Under the pieces are notes generated by a model. The model was not told where the DNA came from. It worked only from the letters and a program-made list of their open reading frames with translations, and did not search any database. Position numbers and translations under genes: made by a program. A DNA stretch of 64,000 nt from Pollenia angustigena. Lineage: Eukaryota; Arthropoda; Insecta; Diptera; Polleniidae. Positions within the stretch are counted from its first letter, which is position 1; the number at the start of each line of letters is the position of its first letter. The stretch spans positions 206,587,253-206,651,252 of the forward strand of contig OV884060.1 in NCBI GenBank assembly GCA_930367215.1, in the 5' to 3' direction. Positions 34,732 through 44,344 of the stretch are shown here, in pieces.

Positions 34732-35879
34732 TTCTCATTGTTTTGGTTAATTCTGTTCAAAGACTGATATGAGAATATATGAGAAGAAACAAATAACTAA
34801 ACACATACATATAAAAAGTACGGGAAACAAAAAAAAAATGTGTTGGCAATCAAATATTTAACCCATTTTTCGCCACATTCCTGTTAATCGATGAAGAAGA
34901 TAAAAAAGCATTGAAAAACATTGTAATTTTAGTCATCGGTCGGCGGAAAATCGGTTAAAATGAAGATCACTGAACTGTTTGTATGAAAAAATATTTTCTA
35001 AACAAATACATTTGGTATATGAGACGAAACAAATAATTAAAAACACAAAAAAAAAATATGTTATAATACTACAAAATATTGAAAATTTTGTTACTTCGGT
35101 TAATCGGTTAATCGTCTGAAATTAACCGGTTTAATCGTTAATCGAAAAAAGCCAATTTGAAATTAACCGATCAGTTAATCGGGTAGTAATTAATCGGTTA
35201 ACCGGTTGACGGTTAACCGAATGAATACCCTAGTAATTACCCCGATTTGGTATAATTTTTACTGTCGTGGGTAGAGCGTGGGTAATTTCTATTAGGTGTA
35301 ATTCAGGTGTTATTTGAAATTCTTACTTCAGATAACCAAATAAAATCCAGATTCGATTTCAGTAATGACATTTATTTCTTTTCAAATATCGTTGCTAAAA
35401 AATGCACAGACTTCTGAACCAAAGTCTCGGTGTTTTTTAAGAAAAGACTTTAATCATTAAAAATATATTTTCAAAAGTTTGTTAATAAATGTTGCAATAT
35501 GGATCTTAAGACTGGATAAAGATGCCTATCATAGTGATATAGAACCAGAAGTTTATTGAAAAAAGTTATTCTAACTAAAAACTGCGGGAAGATACATATG
35601 TTTCCAATATTCCAACATATGATTAAATTTAAATTTATCTTGCAACTTTTTAATGCTTTGGTTTGAAAAATATTTAACGCCCTTTACATAAGTAAAACTA
35701 AATTACGAAAGGGACTGTTGTATAAAACCCTAGAGGCATTTTGTTTACTAATAAAGGTATAAAGGGTTTTTTTAAGACCATGCAAATTAAAATGGAAGAC
35801 AACACAAAAAAATTAACTTTAATCGCCGACTTATATACGGCATTACCATTTGAAACTGATTTCAAACAAATAGGCACCG

Positions 35880-36332
35880 CCTGTCCTTAAGAAACGCATT
35901 GCAGACGTCCAATTTTGTTCAAATTTTCGAGCATTGCTGGCTGCATGTCACGAATAAAATGAACAATGTTGACCTCCAATACGTCAATTGTTGCTGGTTT
36001 ATCAGCATAAACCACTAACCTTACAGCCCTATGGAAAACAATTAAGAGGTATCGCATCGCACGGCCTTGACGTCTAATTGACAGCATATTTTCTCTAAAT
36101 CAACACATCGCCTTCATTTGTTAAAAAATAAGTTGCGTCAGTTGAATCATGAAGTCGCCTATAAGTTGCGAAAATCGATGGCTGATTTTCAAAGTAAATT
36201 TAGATGATTTGGTGGCGTTGTTTAAGCATGAATCTATTCATGATGATGTGCCTGAGCAAAAAGTGCAATCAGTATGACAGTTCGCTTGAAAGCTAGCCTT
36301 TCGTAAGCTCTATGGGGCTAAAAAACACCCAT
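35880..36332 (-). pseudogene. IS630/mariner-like element remnant with right terminus
   Basis: Minus-strand frames give VYADKPATIDVLEVNI and RDMQPAMLENL (36040-35890), the C-terminal region of the transposase seen at 13535-15099. The right terminus reads, as reverse complement, ATGGGTGTTTTTTAGCCCC at 36332, flanked by TA (36333-36334), matching the ATGGGTGATTTTTTA end of that element. Most of the coding region between is deleted; the left end was not found. Confidence 0.7.
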
Positions 36333-37374
36333 TATAAAGGAATGGCAATGAGCATTTTGAACCTTCCCTAGATATATGCTACCAAATGTGGAAGTTAAAC
36401 TTATTATTTTAGGAGTTTTATTTTATTAATTGTTTTTAAGTCTTTATTGTTATTTTAGTTAATTTATTAAAAATTACAATAATAATCTAAACAGTTTAAC
36501 TAATATTGATGTTCTTTTAATGAGTTTGTTGTGTTTTTGATTCTTTGCAAGTGTCCTTTTATTAAATAAAACTTCAATTTTATATCAGGTGTAGTTTAAT
36601 TTAAATCGGGTAATTTTGCTTCATCTCAAGTGTAATTTTGAATTTTTCTGGTGGTAACACTGTTTGGAGTACGCAGACAATATTTTGCAACATTTTGCGC
36701 AAAATATGTGTACGCAGACAGACCTATTAATGAGCTGAACCGAACACAATGAAGCTTGTGGTTTTTAAAAAACCCGAATGGAATTAAATATTCTTACTTT
36801 TTGTTGAGTTGGATAAAACCGTATTATTTTTGTGATCGAAAGATGACAAACAATGAAACGTAATTTTTTAATGGTTTACTACACAAACACTATTAGCATT
36901 TGTGTTTTCCACAAATTTACCGAACCAACCACTAAGGAAAGATATCACAGGCCAACACTCAATTTGCTTCTTTAAATTTATCAACTGACTCTAGTTAATT
37001 TGGGTGCGCTCAATTAAAAACTGTAATCAGTTTGTCTCTATCAGCTCTAGATAGCTCATGATATAGCTTTTTTATACCCTCCACTTATGACCTCCAATTA
37101 CCAATTACCCAAAAAATTGTTTCCAAAATTTTTTTTTTATCAAAATTTTTTATTTACTGTTATAGTTATTGCCAAAAAAAAAAAAATTCATAAATTTTTT
37201 TAAGTATTTAAAAAGTAAAACTTTTCCATAGGAATTTAAAAAAAATAAAAAGAAGTAAAACTGTTTCATACAGATTTATTAAAATTTATATAATTTTAAT
37301 TTATAAAATTTATTAAAATAAAAAAAAAAATACTTAAAAAAATTTGGGATTTTTTTTTTTTGGCAATAACTAGC

Positions 37375-38816
37375 TCTGTTCCACATGCATAACGAAACAG
37401 TCCGAACTTGCACAAAGTTACCCAAAGGCGTTCCACATAACAATTTTTGTGCAATTAAGAGAGTAATTGAGAGAAAAATATTTTTCATTTCCTGTACAAA
37501 TTTGCACGAACTTTTTCTTTGGGTAAGTTCGGACAAGAAAAAACAATCAGCTGTTTGTGTTTACATATGAACTGATAAATAATTCAGGAAATTTACAAGC
37601 AAAAGAAAAAGTTTAGTTTTGATTAAAAAACATATTAAAAACCCAAATTTAAGGTTTTTGCAAAAAATTAAAGTGGTAAAAACGTTATTGCATACATATT
37701 TCCCTTAATCAGTAACCCCGGGTCTCCACGTAGCAATATTTATTGCGGCAAACGTCAAATTTGATTGCTCCATTAAATTTGCAACGTATAGACCGCAAAT
37801 TGCCATGAGTGGCAATCCATTGCGCAATGATTGCTCTTCTGATTGCTTGAGCAATTATTGCTTAAGGGCCAAATACACTTGTCAAATGCTTGTCCAGCCG
37901 GCGAATTCATCGTGTACGTGTGCTTGACGAATTATTCGCCGCCATATCTAAATTATTTGATTTTCCATCCAGCATCGTCGGTGTGACACACACAGACATA
38001 TTTTCACTAATACTACCACAATGCTTGATGAGTATTTTGATCAATGTATTTGGGCCTTTAGCAATCTGCTGTCAAATCAGTTGTAATTTATCTGACATTT
38101 CATTTCTCTGTACGGTTGTTTATTTATTAGTGTATTTATTTATTAAAAAAGCAATCAAGAAAAAGCCGCCAAGTGAAAAAATACTTCAACAACAACTTTG
38201 TAAATTTTTATTTTTTCAATAGAACAATACAAGTTTTAGGTTTTTTTTCATACGCAAATAAACAAAAAAGTAATAAAAAACATAGCTATGCAATAACAAT
38301 TAATTATTTTATTAGTTTAATTTATTAATTTAAAATAGAAAATTTAACAACCACTTCAAAACACGACATAAAACATTTGTTATAAATACATCCACAAAAC
38401 CTTATACAACTACTCGCGGTGAAAATTGCAAATTTATGGCAAAGCAATTTCAAGTGTTCTCCATCAATATAATCAGCAATTATTGCTCCATTGTTCTGTC
38501 ATTGTTCTGCAGACGTTATTGCTTGTACTTAGCAATAAAAATTGCTACGTGGAGACCCAGCGTAATGTAAAAAAAAAAACAAAATATAAAAAATTACAAT
38601 GATGCAAATGATTTGGTTTTATAATGTTATTACTTTTAAGCGTCTTAAATCACTTAAATAGATCTTAATTTGAAAAGTAAGCAGCAATAGTATTTGAAGA
38701 AGTGCGAAAATGGTTTTTTGCGTTCCAGCAGTTTTTGGGTAATTCGGCAAATTTAGAGAGTAATTTTCATTTTACTCTCATTAGTCCGAACTTGCCCGAG
38801 AACTTGTGGAACACAC
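37375..38816. mobile_element. Element with TGTTCCACA ends and AGTCCGAACTTGC repeats
   Basis: Left CTGTTCCACATGCATAACG then AGTCCGAACTTGC; the right end mirrors this as TAGTCCGAACTTGCCCGAGA then TTGTGGAACACA. An internal GGGTAAGTTCGGACAAG (37521-37537) is a further inverted copy of the phrase. It encloses the MITE at 37716-38562. No TSD was fixed. Confidence 0.65.
37716..38562. mobile_element. PIF/Harbinger-like element with CCCCGGGTCTCCACG ends
   Basis: Left CCCCGGGTCTCCACGTAGCA and right (reverse complement) CGCTGGGTCTCCACGTAGCA; TAA flanks both (37713-37715, 38563-38565). GCAATTATTGCT phrases recur inside both ends. A 110-codon frame at 37890-38222 shows no recognised domain and is not called a gene. 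Confidence 0.78.
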
Positions 38817-39260
38817 CTACTATAACAGTAAATAAAAAATTTTGATAACAAAAAAAAGAATTTTGGGTAATTGGTAATTGGAGGTCATAAGTGGAGGGTA
38901 TAAAAAAGCTATATCATGAAGAGCTGATAGAGACAAACTGATTACAGTTTTGAATGCGGCGCACCCAAACTAACAAGAGTCAGTTGATAAATTCGAAGAA
39001 GCAAAAATCTTTTTTAATTTTGTCGGGCTGTGTATTTAGTGTTTATTTTCGAGCACTGCATCTATATATATATACCCAGTAAAAACTTCGCCTACTTTTT
39101 CAAAATGAATAGCTTCTTTAACTCATTATTTTGTAGCTTTCTTCTATAACTACATCTATAACTACTTTTTTCTGGATGTATGCCGGTAAAAAAAATAATG
39201 ACTTACTTTTTAATGCCTTCATTTTGGGACATCCTCTGTAAAATTCATAGGTTCTTTCAG

Positions 39261-39991
39261 TACACAGAAAAAAATATCTTAAGAAAATTTTTAACAACAC
39301 AGTTTGTTAAAAATATAATTTTTGTTCAACAAACTTTTTGTTTGATTCAATGAAAAAATTTATCACATATACACTTGGCAAAATAGCACTCAATAAAACA
39401 TATTTAATAATGAAATATTTAAATATTTCTTGATATTCAATAAAACAAATATTTGAATCAACGTTAAAACAGTATTTTTACAACTCTTGTCCATTTTATA
39501 ATAGTTCATAATTCTCATTCGCTTAACAATTTTATTTAGTCAAATATTTTTAGTTTTGCCAAAATTCTTTAGAAAAAGGTTTCCTGATGATCTGGCCTAA
39601 GCAACCAGCGAAATGCGCATAGGAACTATCTTATCCCCCAATAATAAATTTTAGTGTTTTAATCAAAAAATAAAAATTGGGAATTTAGCACATCATTATT
39701 AATAAACAAATAAATAGAGATTCGATAAACATTTTGTTTGATTTGTTCAACATTTCCAACAATTTATTTTAAGAAATCACGTAAACATTTTGTTGAACAA
39801 AATTATTTTGGGCAACAACTTTTCTTATTGATTCAATAAACTTGATTGTTGACTAAAAATTCAATAACTATACCTACAAACTTTTTTTTTATCAATAATG
39901 TAAAAATCGTCATCGCAGAAAATTCAAAAAATTTTTTTTTTTTTAAATATGCGGTTTTCGTATTCAAATATGAATTTTTTTTTTCTGTGTA
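39261..39991. mobile_element. MITE with TACACAGAAAAAA ends, copy 3
   Basis: TACACAGAAAAAAATATC and TTTTTTTTTTCTGTGTA bound it inside the CCCAG MITE. The interior has repeated TTGTTCAACAAACT and AATTTGAATAC-like phrases and a hammerhead-bearing fragment at about 39500-39700. Confidence 0.75.
39578..39627 (+). ncRNA. Hammerhead-ribozyme-like motif, copy 2
   Basis: Stem I pairs GGTTTC (39578-39583) with GGAACT (39622-39627) over 6 positions including wobbles. The core CTGATGA, stem II CTGG/CCAG, GAAA and minimal stem III ATGCGCAT follow in order, with A (39621) as predicted cleavage base. Compared with 25066-25116 the core is identical, and stem I has an extra Watson-Crick G-C pair in place of a G-U. 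The 10.1/11.1 position is a U-C mismatch. Confidence 0.62.
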
Positions 39992-41683
39992 GAATTGAAA
40001 GTTGTGCTCTTATGTTTTTGTGATTACTCAACACATGATTTTGTAGGCGAAGTTTTTACTGGGTATAAAAATAAGTTGTCCTATGTTCGTGATTTTGTAA
40101 CTCGAGTACATGCGTTGGATAGGTCTTCATTCACTGATGGTTTGTAAAAAAAACTCCCGATAGGTTGCGTTGTTGTCGTGATATTTAAATTTTTTTATTG
40201 ATAGTAGAAAGCGATAGGGTCAAGTTATTAACAAAACTCTCCAGTATTTCATTTTTTATTTTTATTTAGAAAATCCCGAGCAGCGCCGGGACCAAACAGC
40301 TAGTATAAGTATAAATATATGAAGCATTTGTTTTTATTCGTCTTAGTGGGTCGATTTGGCGAGGGACCAACCTCCGGTCCATATGTTCTATTCCAGTAAA
40401 GTCTGTGAATGTTTTTTTTTTTAGTTTTGCAATTTCACAAAAAAAAAAAACAAAAAAATACCAAAAAGTATCCTCTATGAATCTGGACTCAGCATGTTAA
40501 ATTTTATGTTTCTAGGTTCAGTATCAGAGATCAGCAATGAGAAGTGAAAAAGTGAGTAGAGCTAAATCATGACTCATAAATTCTTGTACTTATACGCACT
40601 CATACTTATTCCAATGTGATTCAAACTCATATTCACTCAAAAGTTTCATTTTATGCATCGTACTCATACTTAGCAACATTTGTAGTGTTTGATTTAGAAT
40701 CTACTCAAGTCAATGTGTATAGGTGAAGCAAAAGGCGAGGCTGCCAGATTTGTCCCCGAAATAGCAAAGTGACGATTTGGCAATTACAGTTTACTAAAGT
40801 AACATGTATGAAGTAGACGATTTTTCGGCAAATTTATCTGGCAGCGCTGATTATTAAGTTGTGTGTTTTATCTGTTGTGTTAAAACGGTAAATGGATGAG
40901 CTAAATGATTTGAATCATTGTGAGTATTGTAAGTATTTTCTTGAAATTATAAATCAAGCAGAGGTCATTTATGAGTATGCGTATAATGTCGACTTCGCAC
41001 TCATAAATATTTCTCTTGTGAGTATGAGTGAATCAGAGTAGTTTCCCAGTTCGCCATGTCTTTAAAACAACGTCGAGGACGCGTACAAGACCCATAGTAA
41101 ATCCCTGACGACATTTTGGCGACAGCCCATGCAAATCGTCGACGACTTTTTCGAACAAAGGGCACTTAAGTCGTAAACGACATTGTGAGCGACATTATTA
41201 TGCATATTGTCGTTAATGATCATATGGGTAACAATGTGGTTAAAGTTGTCACTGGCGACTATAAAATAAAGTCGTTAATGCCCGATTAGCGACATTACCT
41301 TAATGGTGTCGCTGATGACAATATTGTTGACACTATCCTCGATTTAGTCGCCGATAGGTAAGTGACAATTAGGGATTTAACGAGCACCGATTCTGATATA
41401 TTGGCGATACTTCAGATTTGCCGATATATCCAGAATAAGGGGAACGGGTAAATGGGTATGCCTCGAGGATATATTTACTAAAATCTCTTAGGGTCTTGAT
41501 GGGCTGTGAATTCCAGCTAATGAATTTCAGGGCCTTCATGGGCTGTGAATTCCAACTAGTGAATTCCAAACTAATGGGTGAGTTTGAGAGACTGGGCTCG
41601 AAAATAGTGGATACTGGATGTGTGGAGACAGTCAGACCTCCAATAGGCTTTTGATTAATAAGGGAATTGGTTCTGAAATTAAC

Positions 41684-41848
41684 ATATCGTCGACATAATA
41701 TGCAAACCTGCTAACTACCAATAACTTTTAATGGAAACAACAAACTTTTTATATTTCATATGCGCAGCTTGAGTGAAAACAGAAGCATTTAAATCTCAAT
41801 TTACTTAAAAAGTGGATTTAGCAGGTTTGCATGTTGAGCCTACGATAT
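41684..41848. mobile_element. MITE with ATATCGTMGRC ends, copy 3 of the group
   Basis: Left ATATCGTCGACATAATATGC then AAACCTGCTAA; right (reverse complement) ATATCGTAGGCTCAACATGC then AAACCTGCTAA. About 165 bp, sharing AAGTGGATTTAGCAGG with 33191-33447. Confidence 0.75.
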
Positions 41849-42098
41849 GGCAATGTAGTCAGCAGGAACATTTCTTTTTTGTGTTTCTTGTCCTATCAAT
41901 TCGTGTATTCCAATTGTACAATTGAAACACAGACGCGAATAACGTTATAAGTTACAAAATAATTATGTATGTTTAACAGGCAGGATTATTTATTTTTAAA
42001 TTTTTTTTATTATCAAAAATATTGATAATTAAAGCAAAACATCAAGAAATATTAATTTTAGATTACATACAAATATAAAGTTTTGAATTTTTTTTAGT

Positions 42099-42193
42099 AG
42101 AGGACAACGTAAGCGACCATTGCATGCCTTTTGTCGTCAGTGTGGTTTGAAACACGACAAAATGCATGCAATGGTTACTTACGTTGTCCTCAA
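42099..42193. repeat. Strong hairpin
   Basis: GAGGACAACGTAAG (42101-42114) mirrors CTTACGTTGTCCTC, with CCATTGCATGC/GCATGCAATGG and TTTGTCGT/ACGACAAA continuing the pairing. It lies within the CCCAG element and repeats its GACGACA-type phrase. Confidence 0.75.
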
Positions 42194-42479
42194 TAAATGA
42201 ATTATTTAAGACAAATTTAAAAAAATGCCCTAAAAAAGTCGTAAATACGATTTTTAACACGACAATATACACGTTTTCTTACTTAAGTTGTCGCCATCAA
42301 TGTTATATAGGCGACAAATTCAAAAATGTTCGGAAGACATCGTTGACGACATTTGCGTCTATGACCATTTGGCCAACTGGGTTAGTTTAAATGATTTCTA
42401 CGCACTTATACTTACAATTGCATGAGTCAGTATGAGTAGCGAAAAAACGATTCATTGCTGATCTCTGTTCAGTATTAAT

Positions 42480-43560
42480 AAAAATTCAAAAAGTACCAGC
42501 TGTATATACAAAAAGCCCTTAAAGATTTTTTATTCACTCAGAACTATGCATGTTTAAGTTTATGTTTCTAGGTCCAATATAAAAGAAAATTTAAAAATAA
42601 TCTGTTGAAGAACGACAGTACTACCAATCATCATCTTAAAGGTTACCATTCAATCAAGGCCCTAAACCTATAATTTTATGTTTCTTAGTTTAATTTTATA
42701 GAAAATCAAAAAATTACCACATACAGCACGGAAAAGTAAAGGAAATAAATTTATTTCCTGTATTTTTTTTTTATATTTTTTCTCATCTTTAAATTAATAT
42801 TAAGTTCAATATTGTAGGGGGAGCCCGCAATTTAATACGTAAATGTCAATACATAGAGAAAAAAAGTTCCGAAAGTAGGACGAACACTTTTCATTCCTTA
42901 AACGTTCAAATTTTTGAAAAGTAGCAATTTCATAATTACATTTTTGAGATAAGTTACGAATTTGGTATGCGGCAATTTTCTGAAAATCGAAATAACGTAA
43001 AATTGAAATCGATGAAAATTGTAAACTAATTTTTTTTTGAAAATTAATGTCACTCTTCCTGACTTAAGAAGTTATTTAGGTAGAGCAAAGTGTTCCTCAA
43101 AGTATGAGGAATATAAAAGGAAATATTTTTATGAACTTTAAGCACGGGAGCGTTTTCAAAATTTGTTCGATTTTAATTTCATGTGATTACGATTTCCGGA
43201 ACGTGCCCGATAATCTTAATTTCTATGTTTGTTGGTTTAAAAGATATATGAAGTGACAAAGAAGTTCCAAATTACAGGCTATACCCGTTTGCTCCCCAAA
43301 AGGACTAAACTTCAAAAAAGTACCAGACGCTTATTTTTCTAATAAACAACGTAAAGCATTTAATTTATTTTTGGATCTCTTTTAGTTTTGGAGATAAAAA
43401 GTTACCGAATTTACCCGTTTTTACCCCTTTTGCCCCCTTAGATTTAAATAAAATATATATAGTGCACTTCTGTTAGTAAATACCTTTCAAATGCTGTATT
43501 TTTTTGTTCAAATCGGTTGATAAACAGAGAAGGAAAGTGTTCTTAACTATTTTGCCTTCG
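42480..43560. repeat. Degenerate repeat region related to a small Helitron
   Basis: TACCCGTTTGCTCCC (about 43284), AAAAAAGTACCAGAC, TTATTTTTCTAATAAACAAC and GGATCTCTTTTAGTTTTGGA have counterparts in the same order at 58755-58870 inside the Helitron 58379-59057. Upstream, TTTATGTTTCTAGGTYCA phrases recur near 40505, 42560 and 42680 as diverged tandem units. No ends were identified. Confidence 0.5.
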
Positions 43561-44344
43561 GCGATTTATATGAAGAGATTTGGAGCATTAATCGATGAAA
43601 ATTAATGTCAAAGCAAGACGATCTTGAAAAATCATTGCAATTCACACAAGGGACATTTTCTACTTATTTATTTAAAAGCAAGAAAATTTATTACTTTCAA
43701 AATAGAAGTCGTTAGCATTCATCGATCGATCTTGAATAGCGGAAATGAAGCTTCCGGAATACAAAAAGAAGGATATTTGTTCATGAATTGCCACTGAAAC
43801 ACTTATATTCGAATATGATTTTGCTTAATGGAAATGCTGTTTCAGAGTAGTTTTCAATAAGTTCTTTTTCATGTTGCTGTAACGGCCAAAATCTACTTGA
43901 AAAACAGCTTATGTGTACCTCTTGCCCAGCCTTTTTATAATTTACTAATTGAATCTTCATGTATTCAAATACGGACTAACAATAATTTTTGAGATTTCGT
44001 CCTACCTATGCCGCCAAAAAATTCTCCTATTTCCGTTCACAGAGATGATTAGCTTTCTTCTAATAGGCTAAGGCCAGCAGTTTCTCTTTCTCCTCCCTAA
44101 GCTAGTGTGGCTGCCATTATTAAAGATATTTTGAGCTGGTGGACTCGGGTGCAATTTAATATATTTTCAACATTTAATGGCACAATAAGGTCTTTGTGAT
44201 CTTCCGAGTTTTTTTACATACCTGGGAGAAGATGTGATGATTCGAAAAACTTTATTTTGTCGCCTTTAGATTTTCTCTTTATTGGAGGCCATAGCTGGAT
44301 AACATAGCACCAGATGAGCTTTAATATAGAGTTATTTGTTACCC

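Larger units (their letters stand above)
32744..35232. mobile_element. hAT-like element with TAGGGTATTCATT ends, 8-bp TSD
   Basis: TAGGGTATTCATTTAATCG on the left and the reverse complement TAGGGTATTCATTCGGTTAA on the right; GTAATTAC is duplicated at 32736-32743 and 35233-35240. AATCGGTTAATCG phrases are repeated inside both ends. It contains MITEs at 33191-33447 and 33766-34731. No transposase was seen. Confidence 0.88.
32454..36725. mobile_element. Transposon with AGGTCTGTCTGSGTAC ends, 3-bp TSD
   Basis: Left AGGTCTGTCTGGGTAC, right (reverse complement) AGGTCTGTCTGCGTAC. Comparison with the relative at 47707 (empty site ACATTAACG) shows ATT duplicated. GTACGCAGACA phrases recur just inside both ends. 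It contains the hAT at 32744-35232 and a mariner-like relic at 35880-36332. No own transposase was recognised. Confidence 0.82.
36946..39032. mobile_element. Long-TIR element with CACAGSCC ends, 3-bp TSD
   Basis: Ends CACAGGCC and GGGCTGTG begin inverted repeats of about 210 bp (36946-37165 against 38818-39032), including GACCTCCAATTACCAATTAC and ATCAGTTTGTCTCTATCAGC. The TSD is TAT, confirmed by the unoccupied AACAATATTTAG in the relative at 47707. Nested elements at 37375-38816 and 37716-38562 fill the middle. Confidence 0.85.
31017..39058. mobile_element. Outer hAT-like element (CAGTRTTCGAAAATAAAC ends), heavily interrupted
   Basis: Left end CAGTATTCGAAAATAAAC at 31017, right end GTTTATTTTCGAGCACTG at 39058. 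The left TSD is CATATAAG (31009-31016); the right one is CA (39059-39060) plus TATAAG (40304-40309), split by a Helitron. Its own sequence survives at 31017-31217, 32243-32453, 36726-36945 and 39033-39058 and aligns with the short relative 47707-48246. Direct insertions: 31218-32242, 32454-36725, 36946-39032. Confidence 0.9.
39075..40063. mobile_element. CCCAGTAAAAACTTCGCCTAC-type MITE, TA duplication
   Basis: CCCAGTAAAAACTTCGCCTA and its exact mirror TAGGCGAAGTTTTTACTGGG bound it, with TA on each side (39073-39074, 40064-40065). The subterminal TTTTGTAGCTTTCTTC resembles TTTGTAGCTTTATTC in 57731-58344. Without the nested insertion (39261-39991) it is about 260 bp. Confidence 0.88.
39061..40303 (+). 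mobile_element. Helitron inserted in the TSD of the outer hAT
   Basis: The 5' end TCTATATATATATA at 39061 follows A; the 3' end is CCGGGACCAAACAGCTAG at 40303, followed by T. A TCCCG/CGGGA hairpin ends about 13 bases before the CTAG. Outside the inserted MITE (39075-40063) only about 250 bases belong to the Helitron. Removing it restores CATATAAG, the 8-bp TSD of the outer hAT. Confidence 0.88.
41045..42381. mobile_element. CCCAGTTCGCC-ended element inside the hAT MITE
   Basis: Ends CCCAGTTCGCCATG and (reverse complement) CCCAGTTGGCCAAATGG. The intact copy at 27036 shows the empty site GTAGTTTAGTTT, so TT is duplicated. The subterminal regions hold many GTCGYYRACGACA phrases in both orientations. 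A MITE lies at 41684-41848 and a strong hairpin at 42099-42193. Confidence 0.85.
40525..42467. mobile_element. hAT-like MITE with CAGAGATCAGCAATGA ends, copy 2 (8-bp TSD)
   Basis: Inverted relative to 27036-27639 and nearly identical along its preserved arms (40525-41044, 42382-42467). TTCAGTAT is duplicated exactly (40517-40524, 42468-42475). Interrupted by 41045-42381. Confidence 0.92.

Noticed and set aside
37890..38222. A 110-codon frame with a hydrophobic segment
   Set aside because: It lies within a PIF/Harbinger-like element. The hydrophobic part follows base composition and no transposase motif is present.
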